Shown here one piece after another: positions 8,709-17,624 of a stretch of DNA of 64,000 bases (the stretch's first letter is position 1; every line of letters begins with the position of its first letter). Origin of the DNA: Pseudoalteromonas sp. P1-25 (GTDB taxonomy: Bacteria; Pseudomonadota; Gammaproteobacteria; Enterobacterales; Alteromonadaceae). The position numbers and the translations under genes are program-made. The stretch covers positions 101,202-165,201 of the forward strand of contig NZ_LKDW01000005.1 of assembly GCF_001401805.1 (NCBI RefSeq). The letters run 5' to 3'. The notes beneath the pieces were generated by a model that was not told the DNA's origin, did no database searches, and worked only from the letters and a program-made list of their open reading frames with translations.

Positions 8709-9875
8709 CTAATTAGCTGCAATATTGTTGAATTGAGCAAATTTATCTGCCCCTTTAAAACGTAACTCGATTGCTTTGATATGTTCTTCCTCTGCGTGCT
8801 TCCAAACGCCCGGCACACTATAAACATGTTTTAAATAGCAAAAAAACTTATCGCGCAGCTGCGCATTAAAATGCCAACCGTGAGCTAGCTCTGCAACTTG
8901 AGCAGCTAATTCCTCGCGAGTATCCGCATGCTTAACTAAGCCTTCTATATTATAACAGGCCTGTCCTACAGTAATAACACGCTTATTTAATAACAGCGCT
9001 TCTAAACCTACCGTAGAATTGATTGTTATTACCGCCTCTGCGCATTCAATAAGTTCACAGGTTTTATTCCCGTTTGCAAATAACCCAATGGGGTCCTTAT
9101 TATATAAATGAGTGTAATGCTTATGCCATGAGGGGTGTTCTTTAAAAACGACCTTTAAACTAGGATCGTTCAACGCCTTCACTGCGCTTATAACCTCATC
9201 GTATAGCATTTCCATAGAATCAACCCATGGTGAAAAACTCGCTAATTGCGTATCGTGGGGCACTTGAAACGGCACAAAAATATAACGTTCAGGTATATTT
9301 TCAGCTGCAAATTCACAGCGTTTTTTATGATTTTCTCGTGGGACCAATGCTGGAGCATCAAAGTTTAAGGCATTATTTACATTAAAATTTAAATAAAAAT
9401 CAGGATCTCGGCTTAGCGACGCATTAAAGTTGATACCTTGGGGGTCTAAACTAGTGGTTCCCGGAAGCAAACCATTTTCATAATAAAACTGCTTAATGCC
9501 CAGTGCCCTGGCAGCCATAGCAACGGTAGTGTTAGGCAGCTTATTACCATTCCATATAACGATTACATCAGGGTTAACTTCAGTTAATAAAGCTAAATAT
9601 TTTGCATAACGTAAACGTTCAAAAAAGCGCAGCCCCGCCTTGTAAACCGCAGATACTAAAGCATTGTTCCAAAGGTTGTTACGGGCGCGCTTACGTTTTA
9701 GTTGTGCAGTAATAACATCGGTAAAATCAACTTTAAACGCTTTGGCTAAATAGTTTATAGCTGAAAGCTTTGGCGCCCCCATAACATGCAGTTGGCAATC
9801 CATACTCAGCTTTTTGATTATTTTTTTATAGTACTTTGCGTGTACATTTTTGCGAGAGATAAATAGGTAAGACAT
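8709..9875 (-). CDS. Capsule-type glycosyltransferase (KpsS/LipB-like)
   Basis: The 388-aa protein resembles the capsule polysaccharide synthesis family (PF05159), GT-B enzymes that include the Kdo-linker transferases KpsS and KpsC. Visible family signatures are IWNGNKLPNTTV (about residue 115), FYENGLLPGTTSLDPQG, FKEHPSWHKHY and, in the nucleotide-sugar half, INSTVGLEALLLNKRVITVG. The frame is open to a TTG at 9893, but the ATG at 9875 gives the natural start MSYLFISRK; neither has a strong ribosome-binding site. It stands alone, with no kps export genes nearby, so the acceptor is unknown. It may modify LPS or another glycan. Confidence 0.8.
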   Translation of the reverse strand: MSYLFISRKNVHAKYYKKIIKKLSMDCQLHVMGAPKLSAINYLAKAFKVDFTDVITAQLKRKRARNNLWNNALVSAVYKAGLRFFERLRYAKYLALLTEVNPDVIVIWNGNKLPNTTVAMAARALGIKQFYYENGLLPGTTSLDPQGINFNASLSRDPDFYLNFNVNNALNFDAPALVPRENHKKRCEFAAENIPERYIFVPFQVPHDTQLASFSPWVDSMEMLYDEVISAVKALNDPSLKVVFKEHPSWHKHYTHLYNKDPIGLFANGNKTCELIECAEAVITINSTVGLEALLLNKRVITVGQACYNIEGLVKHADTREELAAQVAELAHGWHFNAQLRDKFFCYLKHVYSVPGVWKHAEEEHIKAIELRFKGADKFAQFNNIAAN

Positions 9876-9979
9876 ACAAGCTGTGCGCGCCAATTATTGT
9901 TTTTAAGAAAATAATACTAAGTGGACACTATTACAAAAGTAAGGTTCACCGCGACAAGTAAATAAATTATAGATGTTAC

Positions 9980-10399
9980 CTAAATTTTTATAATTTTACT
10001 ACGCAGCGGCGCCATTCTGGATAGGATTTCGTTTTGTATGCTATGGCTAATATTTTGCTCCTCCATAGCCTTAACAAGCAAATCCACTACATGGTTAAAG
10101 TCTTTCTCAGTTATATGCATCCCTGTATGAATATCTACCATAGAATCTCCTGTGTACTTGCATGGACCATCAACTAGCATACACATATGCATAATAAAGC
10201 CCTCCCTAAAGTGGTCTATGTCGCTGTGTTCAAAATAATGCAATACTTGATCGTCATTACCTATTTGGTAAATAAAACTATCAACAATACGCGCAAGCCC
10301 CGCACGGCCATCAAGCTGTTGATAAAGAGATAAACGTGTTGAGCTTACACACCCTGTCAGCGCAGCTAAACACAGCCATAATATAACGACGTTTTTCAT
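9980..10399 (-). CDS. Exported group 1 truncated haemoglobin, putative lipoprotein
   Basis: The 139-aa protein begins MKNVVILWLCLAALTGCVSS, a lipoprotein-type signal with lipobox LTGC. The mature part aligns with group 1 truncated haemoglobins: SLYQQLDGRAGLARIVDSF at the N-terminus, then YTGDSMVDIHTGMHIT carrying the proximal histidine (about residue 93), and the C-terminal APLRSKII. Most truncated globins are cytoplasmic, so an envelope-anchored one is notable; it could bind O2 or NO in the periplasm. Its ATG overlaps the stop of the DUF3034 gene by one base (TAATG), so translation is coupled. It is the last gene of a four-gene operon. Confidence 0.85.
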   Translation of the reverse strand: MKNVVILWLCLAALTGCVSSTRLSLYQQLDGRAGLARIVDSFIYQIGNDDQVLHYFEHSDIDHFREGFIMHMCMLVDGPCKYTGDSMVDIHTGMHITEKDFNHVVDLLVKAMEEQNISHSIQNEILSRMAPLRSKIIKI

Positions 10400-11298
10400 T
10401 ACCAATACCCTGTTACTGATAAGTACCACCCTGTTTGATCGCTCGCACCTGCAATGCTACCTAAATCTAAGTATGCGGCGGTAACACTCACATGCTTGTT
10501 TGGCATCCACGCAATAAACAAATCCTTCCAGTCTTGCTCACCTAAATTAAGGTTATTGGACTTTTGCCTATATTCAATACCAACAGCAACACTTCGGCTT
10601 AAAAATACTGCAGTGCTGCCTTCAAATAAAATTTTTGCATTATCATTTGCCCCACCATAACCAAGTAACCCGAGTTGATTAGCTTCACTGTAGCGCGTTG
10701 TGAGGTTCCAAAACCAATTAAGCCCCCCTACAGCGCCTAAATGGAGTTTACTTGCTGCAAGGTAGTAATCGGTGCCGCTAGTATCCTTTGCCCCTACAGC
10801 GCCTAAATGGAGTTTACTTGCTGCAAGGTAGTAATCGGTGCCGCTAGTATCCTTTGCCCCTACAAGAGTCGCAACAGCGCCATCATCAAGGGATTTATGC
10901 TGAACCCCTAAGCTCAATTGCGGCCATTTGCTATAAACTATATCGCCGTATAAACGAATTTTAGCGCCCGTGATAGATTGCTCTATTTCGGTATCAAGTG
11001 CAGGGACGTCAAAGCGCTGTTGTGCATAGCTAAACTCTACACGATTAAATAAGTTAACTTGTGCTCCACACACATCTAATGTGTAATCGGTTACATCGGC
11101 ATGACTACAAAAGCCATTTACAGAGAACTCGTCTTCACTGGCATAGCCTGCAAGCTGTGCCCATGGCACAATACCGCCGCCCCCGCTACCTTCTATTTGC
11201 GAAACCCCTGGGGTTGCTAACAATTTACCGTCGCTTGCTAACCCATAAAAACTCGAAGTCATTAATAGCCCTAGCAATAAACACTTAACTTTTTTCAT
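10399..11298 (-). CDS. DUF3034 family outer-membrane beta-barrel protein
   Basis: This 299-aa protein has a signal peptide (MKKVKCLLLGLLMTSSFYGLAS). It continues with alternating beta-strand-like segments and ends in an aromatic residue (SVTGYW), as outer-membrane barrels do. The N-terminal mature segment rich in glycine (GSGGGGIVPWAQLAGY) is typical of DUF3034. An exact in-frame 66-bp tandem duplication doubles the 22-residue segment beginning GAKDTSGTDYYLAASKL. Without it the protein would be about 277 aa. It overlaps the preceding GGDEF-EAL gene by 14 bases and the following globin gene by one base. Confidence 0.82.
   Translation of the reverse strand: MKKVKCLLLGLLMTSSFYGLASDGKLLATPGVSQIEGSGGGGIVPWAQLAGYASEDEFSVNGFCSHADVTDYTLDVCGAQVNLFNRVEFSYAQQRFDVPALDTEIEQSITGAKIRLYGDIVYSKWPQLSLGVQHKSLDDGAVATLVGAKDTSGTDYYLAASKLHLGAVGAKDTSGTDYYLAASKLHLGAVGGLNWFWNLTTRYSEANQLGLLGYGGANDNAKILFEGSTAVFLSRSVAVGIEYRQKSNNLNLGEQDWKDLFIAWMPNKHVSVTAAYLDLGSIAGASDQTGWYLSVTGYW
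10725..10864. repeat. 66-bp exact tandem duplication inside the DUF3034 gene
   Basis: Copy 1 covers 10725-10790 and copy 2 covers 10791-10856, identical over all 66 bases. The first 8 bases of a third unit (CCCCTACA) follow at 10857-10864. The length is a multiple of three, so the gene stays in frame. Perfect identity points to a very recent slippage or recombination event, or to an assembly error. Confidence 0.97.
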
Positions 11299-13600
11299 AA
11301 TATTCCTTTAGCCACTGTTCTAACAATTCTGCTTTTAAAGGCTTACTTAGGTAATACCCCTGAGCGTGATCACAATGCATAAGTTTAAGTAAATCTAACG
11401 AATCTCTGTTTTCAACGCCCTCTGCAACAACACTAAAGCCTAATTGATGCCCTAAGGTAATAGTCGACTGCACTATGTATTGATCCTTACGCGACTCATC
11501 TAACTTTAAAATAAAGCACTTATCTAACTTTAGCTCATCAATAGGTAGAGTTTTTAATCTGCCCAATGATGTTTGCCCTATGCCATAATCATCCAATGAA
11601 ATTTTGACACCAATGGCTTTTAAGTTTTGTAACGCTTTTATGCCTTTTTCTTCGTTTTCAATCATGTCGCGCTCAGTCAATTCAACAGTAATAAGGGTTG
11701 GATCAACTTTGTATTTTTTTAATGTACGCACGAGCGCAGAGTGAAAGCTCGGTGAGGCAATATCTTGCGCCGAGACATTAATGGCAGCTTGCATTTCAAT
11801 TCCTTTAGCCTGCCAATCAGCCACTTGAGAAACCACCGTTTTAACAACCCAAGATGTAAGCTCTACAATAAGCCCCGATTGCTCAGCTAAATCAATAAAC
11901 AGCTCTGGGTTTACCCAACTGCCATCTTTACGCTGCCATCGGATGAGGGATTCAACTTTATTTATTTTTTGTGTGTGTAAATGCAACTTGGGCTGATAGG
12001 TCATAAACAACTGCCCATCATCATCGTTAATGGCTTGTTTTAGTTCATCGAGTATTTTTAAACGGTCTAAATGCGCTTCGTCTTCGCCATTTTGATAATA
12101 GTGAATACTGTCTTGGCTATCTGTTGCATTGTCTACAGCAATAAGTACACGGCGCATTAAGTCGTCGCTGGTAATCCCTTGTGTTGGGTACTCTACAACC
12201 CCTGCACTAAAGCGTAAGTTAATTTTTAGTGTTTTAATGGTATAGCAAGCTAAAAGCTGTGCCATTAAACCTACTATACCGCTTTTTTTCTCTCTAGCGG
12301 CGGCGCTTGGGAACACAGTTAAAAATTCATCCCCCCCAATGCGCGCATGAAAGCCGCCAAGTTCGTCCGAAAAACCACTAATTCGATTGGCAACGGCTTT
12401 TAAACATTCATCGCCTATCCGTGGGCCAAGTTTATCGTTTATATGCCGTAAGCCTTTTATATCTATAGCCACAAGGGTGTATTGTGTAGAGGAAGTAAGC
12501 TCATCGTCGAGCACTTCAAGCATAGCCGAGCGGTTATAAAAGCCTGTTAGCGAATCATGGCGTGCCTGAAAACTAATTTTTTGTTCACGTTCGTTAATAT
12601 CGTTACCCATATTATCAAAGGCGTTAGCAAGGGTTGCTATTTCAGTACTTTGTTTAGAAGCATTAAATTCAAACGCGTAATTACCTTGAGCAAATTGTTT
12701 GGCTATTAGTGCAAGCTGCGACAGGGGAGTGATTAAGTTATTTGCCAGTAAACTACTGGTAACAACCCCCACTAGCATCGTTAGAATGGCCATAATAATT
12801 AACGTAAACAATAAGTTTTCAAAATCGTTATAGCTTTGTGTTAAATCAGCGCTAAGTAATATAGTTACTAAGTTTCCTTGCAGGGAGGGCAGCGTGATGT
12901 CTCGGTTTTTATATATAGGGTAATCACCAAACAAACGCGTTGTGGTGGTGGTATTAAAGTAGTTTTTAGGTGCAAAAACCTCTGGGCGCTCAAGTAAAGA
13001 GCTCCTTACTAAGTTATTTTCCTCAGCAATAAAACTGACATGCATTCCTGTTAGGTTTTTAAGTTCAAGAGCGACTTCGTCGTCAATTTTAAAACCCACT
13101 AAGCTGTAAGCAACGGTTCTAGGTGCCCTTACAGGTAGTAAAATAACTTGGTATAGCTGTTTATTAAGAACAACAAAGCTCGATTGCTCTGGCGAAGTTA
13201 GTAACTCATCCAGTAACGGCTTTAAGTTTTGAGGGTATAAATCGGCATGAGTATTGGCTGAAATTAATTTACCCGATAAATCAATCAGTAGCATAAGCTC
13301 TGCATCAATACGCTGACTGTGGTTAAACAACACACTACTTATGGTGCCCGCATCGCGAGTGGCAACCGCTTGCTTAAAGCCAAAGTCGGCTGTGAGTACT
13401 TTAGCGGCTGTCAGCAACAAGCTTTCTTTTGCGCTCAGATATTGCTTATATACATTTTGCGCCACGCTAATATTTTGATTTACTTTTTCTTCTTGAAATT
13501 TACTTGTGGACCACCAAAAACTAGCAATACTCAGCATAGTGGTCAGTAACACTAAGCCTACACACAAAACAATAATGCGGTTTTTTAAACTGTTAGTCAT
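11285..13600 (-). CDS. Membrane-bound GGDEF-EAL protein with periplasmic sensor and HAMP
   Basis: The 771-aa protein has a transmembrane helix (residues ~6-30), a ~230-residue periplasmic domain resembling a double-Cache sensor, a second TM helix (~265-290), HAMP (~290-345), GGDEF (~350-505) and EAL (~520-765). The cyclase motif RIGGDEFL is intact (~residue 420). In the EAL domain the signature reads ESLIRW instead of EALLRW, DDYGIG replaces DDFGTG, and AEGVEN is present, so phosphodiesterase activity is plausible but not certain. The ATG at 13600 overlaps the cupredoxin gene by 8 bases. It may sense a periplasmic signal linked to its operon partners. Confidence 0.9.
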   Translation of the reverse strand: MTNSLKNRIIVLCVGLVLLTTMLSIASFWWSTSKFQEEKVNQNISVAQNVYKQYLSAKESLLLTAAKVLTADFGFKQAVATRDAGTISSVLFNHSQRIDAELMLLIDLSGKLISANTHADLYPQNLKPLLDELLTSPEQSSFVVLNKQLYQVILLPVRAPRTVAYSLVGFKIDDEVALELKNLTGMHVSFIAEENNLVRSSLLERPEVFAPKNYFNTTTTTRLFGDYPIYKNRDITLPSLQGNLVTILLSADLTQSYNDFENLLFTLIIMAILTMLVGVVTSSLLANNLITPLSQLALIAKQFAQGNYAFEFNASKQSTEIATLANAFDNMGNDINEREQKISFQARHDSLTGFYNRSAMLEVLDDELTSSTQYTLVAIDIKGLRHINDKLGPRIGDECLKAVANRISGFSDELGGFHARIGGDEFLTVFPSAAAREKKSGIVGLMAQLLACYTIKTLKINLRFSAGVVEYPTQGITSDDLMRRVLIAVDNATDSQDSIHYYQNGEDEAHLDRLKILDELKQAINDDDGQLFMTYQPKLHLHTQKINKVESLIRWQRKDGSWVNPELFIDLAEQSGLIVELTSWVVKTVVSQVADWQAKGIEMQAAINVSAQDIASPSFHSALVRTLKKYKVDPTLITVELTERDMIENEEKGIKALQNLKAIGVKISLDDYGIGQTSLGRLKTLPIDELKLDKCFILKLDESRKDQYIVQSTITLGHQLGFSVVAEGVENRDSLDLLKLMHCDHAQGYYLSKPLKAELLEQWLKEYYEKS

Positions 13601-14249
13601 TACCGCCCTTAAACTTATTACCAAACGTATTTCTTGGGGCTGGGGTGGATGTATCTATTTGAATTATTAGCTCATTATTATTTATTGTTATCATTTTTTT
13701 ATTTTCCAACGGTGCAGTTTGTAGCGCATGCCACACACTCAGCGTAGTCGGTAAAGAGGCTATGTCTAAGGTTAACTTCCCCGTATTGTTGGTTTTATAA
13801 ACGTGCTCACTATTGGCTACATAAATATAGCCAACCATAGAGTCATGTATATTACAGCCTAGTACAACAACACCTTGTTGATCAAAAGTAACGGGCTCTT
13901 TAGGTTGACCTGAATAGAGTTTTAGCTGAAATGGCTTGGCCTGAGAAAAAGAGTAAACATGATGGCGAATATTATCACTATTAGGAAAATTAACCTGCTG
14001 GCCTTTTTGCACTACCAGTAAATCGGGAAAAAACGCTTTATCTACTTGGTCCATTACTGCAACGGGTAACGAAGTGCGCTCATGCTTTGCCGCTTTATAA
14101 AGCTCAACGACCGCGTTTGGTAATGGCTGACCATGTTGATCTTGAATTACTAAGTCAATATTTGCACCCAGTACGCCTTGGCTAAAAAATAAAGTAGCGG
14201 CGAGTAAATAACCTCTTTTATTAAAAACTTGCTGCACTTGCCTAAACAT
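13593..14249 (-). CDS. Exported cupredoxin-like (plastocyanin/methylamine-utilisation type) protein
   Basis: The 218-aa product has an N-terminal signal sequence (hydrophobic YLLAATLFFSQGVLG). A short Ig/carboxypeptidase-regulatory-like strand region (DQHGQPLPNAVVELY) follows, then a cupredoxin fold. Candidate type-1 copper ligands are His in NIRHHVYSFS (~residue 96) and Cys, His and Met in LGCNIHDSMVGYI (~residues 128-137), the usual spacing. It is the first gene of the operon with the GGDEF-EAL protein, DUF3034 protein and globin. The context suggests a redox or copper-related periplasmic role rather than methylamine use, since no mau genes are seen. Confidence 0.83.
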   Translation of the reverse strand: MFRQVQQVFNKRGYLLAATLFFSQGVLGANIDLVIQDQHGQPLPNAVVELYKAAKHERTSLPVAVMDQVDKAFFPDLLVVQKGQQVNFPNSDNIRHHVYSFSQAKPFQLKLYSGQPKEPVTFDQQGVVVLGCNIHDSMVGYIYVANSEHVYKTNNTGKLTLDIASLPTTLSVWHALQTAPLENKKMITINNNELIIQIDTSTPAPRNTFGNKFKGGND

Positions 14250-14314
14250 AACAACACCTAAAAGTTAATCTTAGGTTAAGTTAATTAGAGACCAGCACTA
14301 ATTGCAAGGAATAT

Positions 14315-14344
14315 AGCCCAGTAACCAAAAATAAAGACTGGGCT
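14315..14344. terminator. Hairpin downstream of purC
   Basis: AGCCCAGT (14315-14322) and ACTGGGCT (14337-14344) form a perfect 8-bp stem with a 14-base loop. The base run after it is T-rich on the plus strand but not on the minus strand, where purC ends at 14371. It may still end the purC transcript. Confidence 0.45.
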
Positions 14345-14370
14345 TTGCTTATTTTAATACTTTAGTTGTA

Positions 14371-15474
14371 CTATTTTACAATAAGGCCGTAATCAGTATC
14401 TAAAATATTAATCACTTCTTGGCGAGGATCTTCTGGAATAACAATCTCTTCGCCAATAATTTTACTCGCTATGCCTACATAAGTGTTAGACACCTCAAGC
14501 ATCACCGATTCTGGTAAAATAAAGTCTTTAGCAAGCTGCTCGCGCTCACTCATACGGTCTTTATTTAATAGCACATCACTTTCTGGCACATTAGAAATTA
14601 ATAACTGGCGGAACCCTTCTTTAGAGTTTTCGATTATTTTACCATCGCGGTACGCCGCGCCATCCCATATGCGTGAAGAATCAGGAGTACCCACTTCATC
14701 AATATAAATAAGCTGTTGGTTACCGTCTAAATCCTCTACATAACCAAACTCAAACTTTGTATCTACAAATATTTGATCAAGCTTTGCCAGCTCTTCACTA
14801 ATTAGCTTAAAACCCTCAACTAATAGCTTTTCGTACTTAGTTACATCTTCAGCTGATTTAAAATTAAATACATCTAGGTTATCAGTGATGTTAGCGCGCG
14901 TAATGTTTACATCATCAACGGGTGGAATATCAACCACGCCCTCGATAATCCCTTTTGTAGAAGGCGTAATTAGTACATTATCAAGCTTTTGGTTTGCCGT
15001 TAATCCCTCAGGTAAATCTATGCCACAAAAGTTGCGGATTCCTTTACTGTAATCACGCCACATGCTGCCAGTTATGTATTGGCGCGCAATTGCTTCTACT
15101 TTAACGGTACTTGCTTTGCGCACAATCCATACGTAAGGATGCGGAATATCAACAATGTGGTTACCCGCAAGGCCAGCTTTATCAAATAACGTAAACCAAT
15201 GAGATGCAACAGAGTTAAGCGCAATACCTTTTCCCGGCACGCCGTTTAAGCCATTCTCGCCTTGCCAAATACAATCAAAAGCAGAAATACGGTCTGAAAT
15301 AACCATAATTGCAAGCTCAGTTCCTTGCGGAACTTTATAGTTTTTTTCTTTAATGAGGCGTGCGCTGTCTTCATCTGTTAGCCAATAAACCGAACGAACT
15401 TTACCGCTGTGTACGTCACCTTTAGTGCGAATGGGTAAATCATCGTTAATGTCTAAAACTTTATAGCTAGTCAT
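14371..15474 (-). CDS. purC: SAICAR synthase, long form
   Basis: PurC joins aspartate to CAIR in purine synthesis. The 367-aa length is well above the ~240 aa of the E. coli enzyme but typical of the long form I recall from Alteromonadales and Vibrio. ATP-grasp-like signatures include [11 protein letters not shown] near the N-terminus, [28 protein letters not shown] and an extended C-terminal domain. The frame is open to a TTG at 15501, but GGAG ideally placed before the ATG at 15474 gives [11 protein letters not shown]. It is monocistronic. No PurR-like site is obvious upstream. Confidence 0.94.
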   Translation of the reverse strand: MTSYKVLDINDDLPIRTKGDVHSGKVRSVYWLTDEDSARLIKEKNYKVPQGTELAIMVISDRISAFDCIWQGENGLNGVPGKGIALNSVASHWFTLFDKAGLAGNHIVDIPHPYVWIVRKASTVKVEAIARQYITGSMWRDYSKGIRNFCGIDLPEGLTANQKLDNVLITPSTKGIIEGVVDIPPVDDVNITRANITDNLDVFNFKSAEDVTKYEKLLVEGFKLISEELAKLDQIFVDTKFEFGYVEDLDGNQQLIYIDEVGTPDSSRIWDGAAYRDGKIIENSKEGFRQLLISNVPESDVLLNKDRMSEREQLAKDFILPESVMLEVSNTYVGIASKIIGEEIVIPEDPRQEVINILDTDYGLIVK

Positions 15475-15667
15475 GCTATCTCCGGGGTTAGGGGTGCTCA
15501 AAGAGCAAAGTATGGTATGGGGTTATAAGCACTATATAATAAATCAGCCTACCCTAAAGCTCAATCAGCACTGAAAACTAAATAACCTGACCCTTGGTTA
15601 AGAGATTTACTAGGGCGTGTTGAATTATGGTGATATCTAATTTATTTTCTCTAGCCAGAGGTTTTCA

Positions 15668-15778
15668 ATGATAACAAGGCGAATTTACGCGTTGATAGCT
15701 GCCCTATTGCAAGTAAATTCAACGGCGTTAGCGCTGAAAATAGCTGCTGGTTTATTATCCAAAGCTCAGGTTAAATAA
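15668..15778 (+). CDS. Possible 36-codon ORF inside a small repeat-like element
   Basis: The 369-base gap between purC and the next gene holds one unusual block, about 15611-15780, starting TAGGGCGTGTTGAATTATGG. Inside it an ATG at 15668 with AGAGG seven bases upstream opens a 36-codon frame. It begins MITRRIYALIAALLQVNS, has a hydrophobic first half, and ends KAQVK. The block looks like a dispersed intergenic element or degraded mobile-element piece, and the peptide may not be real. GTTGAATT (15619-15626) recurs inverted as AATTCAAC. The rest of the gap shows only promoter-like AT-rich DNA. Confidence 0.35.
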   Translation: MITRRIYALIAALLQVNSTALALKIAAGLLSKAQVK

Positions 15779-15843
15779 CTAAGCAATATTTATATGGCTG
15801 TAATAATGCGGTAAACTTAGCGTGCTAACTAGAGGAGTACCGC

Positions 15844-16914
15844 TTGAACTACCTAACCGCGACCGCAAATAAAAAATACCTAATGTATATTTCGCAAAAT
15901 TATTCGTACGCTATTTTAAGGCCATTACAAGCACAAATTTTAGCGCATGGTGGTGAGGTACGTTGGTTTTTAGCGGGTAATGAGGTAAACCCTGACTTTT
16001 TAAATGAAGATGAAAAGCGATTGTATACAATTACAGATGTAAGGAATTGGAAACCCGATATTACATATATTCCTGGCAATATTGTTCCAAGCTTTATCCC
16101 TGGTAAAAAAGTAGCCGTTTTTCATGGGTTCAACTCTGAAAAGCGAAGCTCTGAAGGGAGCAGAGGCCATTTTACCATTAGGGGCTGTTATGATTTATAT
16201 TGCACTCAAGGTCCTAATACAACTGAGCGCTTTAAAGAACTTGCACAACAACATGGTTTTTTTAAAGTAACAGAAACAGGTTGGCCTACTCTTGACCCTT
16301 TGTTTAACGAATCACAAAGCAATCCATACCAAAGTAACGATCCACGCCCTACTTTACTTATTTGTTCAACCTTCTCTCGTAAGTTGTCACTAGCCCCCAA
16401 ACTATATGAGCAAATAAAGCATTTTAGTGAAAAAGGTAAATGGCGAATCCTAATGCAGTTTCATCCTAAAATGCCAACCGAATGGGTAAATAAGTACAAA
16501 GCACTAAGCAATAAAAACTTAACCTTTATTGAAACAGATAACGTGTTACCTCTGCTTAAGGCAGCTGATGTAATGCTCTGTGATACCTCATCGGTATTAC
16601 TGATGTTTCTGTTACTTCGCAAACCTGTAGTTACCTTTTGTAATCAAAAGCCTATGCCTCATTTGCTTGACGTTACCAACGCAAATGAAGTTGAGCCAGC
16701 AATTGAGCGTGCATTAACGAGGCCTAATGACTTAATGCAATATATTGAAGACTATTGCCAAGAGCTACACCCATACACGGATGGAAAATCTAGCCTGCGT
16801 GTGCTTAATGCTGCAAATGAATTTTTGCATAAAAACGAAAAGCTAAAACCTAAACCTCTTAACCTATTTCGAAATCTTAAAATGCGTAAAGAATTCAACT
16901 TTTGGGGTTGGTAA
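15844..16914 (+). CDS. CDP-glycerol glycerophosphotransferase family protein
   Basis: The 356-aa protein resembles the teichoic-acid polymerase family (PF04464), GT-B enzymes that transfer polyol phosphates from CDP-activated donors. The catalytic-type histidine region reads AVFHGFNSEKR (~residue 100). The donor-binding half has LMQFHPKMP and VMLCDTSSVLLMFLLLRKPVV, equivalent to the family HP and DxSS motifs. The gene begins with TTG, with GAGGAG six bases before it. It ends 11 bases before the ABC ATPase gene, so it may share that transcript. Substrate and acceptor are unknown. Gram-negative members usually decorate capsules or LPS. Confidence 0.75.
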   Translation: MNYLTATANKKYLMYISQNYSYAILRPLQAQILAHGGEVRWFLAGNEVNPDFLNEDEKRLYTITDVRNWKPDITYIPGNIVPSFIPGKKVAVFHGFNSEKRSSEGSRGHFTIRGCYDLYCTQGPNTTERFKELAQQHGFFKVTETGWPTLDPLFNESQSNPYQSNDPRPTLLICSTFSRKLSLAPKLYEQIKHFSEKGKWRILMQFHPKMPTEWVNKYKALSNKNLTFIETDNVLPLLKAADVMLCDTSSVLLMFLLLRKPVVTFCNQKPMPHLLDVTNANEVEPAIERALTRPNDLMQYIEDYCQELHPYTDGKSSLRVLNAANEFLHKNEKLKPKPLNLFRNLKMRKEFNFWGW

Positions 16915-16925
16915 AACCACACTGT

Positions 16926-17624
16926 ATGATGGAACTTAATAATATAACCTTTAAATGGCATAAAAATGATACCAAGCCTACGCTAAATATCCCAACCCTT
17001 AGGATTGATAAAGGCGAGCATATTTTTTTACATGGTCCTAGTGGCTCTGGTAAGTCAACCTTACTTGCACTATTAGCAGGTATAAACACACCAAGCAGTG
17101 GCAACATACGTATTTTAAATCACGATTTAAATACACTTAGCAATACGCAAAGAGATGCATTTAGAGCGGAGAATATAGGCTATATTTATCAAAACTTTAA
17201 TTTATTACCGTATTTGACCCCCATTGAGAATGTCACGCTTGGCTGTGAATTTTCAAAAAGCAGAAAACAAAAAGCCTTACAGCAAACAACAGAGCCTAAG
17301 CCAAGCTTACAAAAAGAAGCGATACGCTTATTAACAGCATTAGGTTTAAGTGAGTCATATCATAGTAAAGATGTTGCTTCGCTCAGCATTGGTCAGCAAC
17401 AGCGGGTTGCCGCTGCTCGCGCATTTATTGGTAGCCCAGAGCTCATAATTGCTGATGAGCCTACCTCGGCACTTGATACCGCAAATAGAGAAAGCTTTAT
17501 AAAGCTGTTATTCGAACAGGCTAAGCGTGCCAACAGCACGCTCGTTTTTGTAAGCCATGACGAAGCATTGAAGCCGCTATTTAATCGTGCAATCAGCCTA
17601 GCTAGCTTACAGGAGCAGTTATGA
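16926..17624 (+). CDS. ABC transporter ATP-binding protein, LolD/MacB type
   Basis: This 232-aa nucleotide-binding subunit carries the Walker A GPSGSGKST (~residues 38-46), Q-loop YQNFNLLPYLT, signature LSIGQQQR, Walker B LIIADEPTSALD and the H-loop FVSHD. The subfamily is that of type VII (LolD, MacB, FtsE) ATPases that work with FtsX-like permeases. The frame is open to a TTG at 16902, but tandem ATGs at 16926/16929 are better starts. It overlaps the permease gene by 4 bases (ATGA), and a DUF3299 gene follows. Confidence 0.9.
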   Translation: MMELNNITFKWHKNDTKPTLNIPTLRIDKGEHIFLHGPSGSGKSTLLALLAGINTPSSGNIRILNHDLNTLSNTQRDAFRAENIGYIYQNFNLLPYLTPIENVTLGCEFSKSRKQKALQQTTEPKPSLQKEAIRLLTALGLSESYHSKDVASLSIGQQQRVAAARAFIGSPELIIADEPTSALDTANRESFIKLLFEQAKRANSTLVFVSHDEALKPLFNRAISLASLQEQL

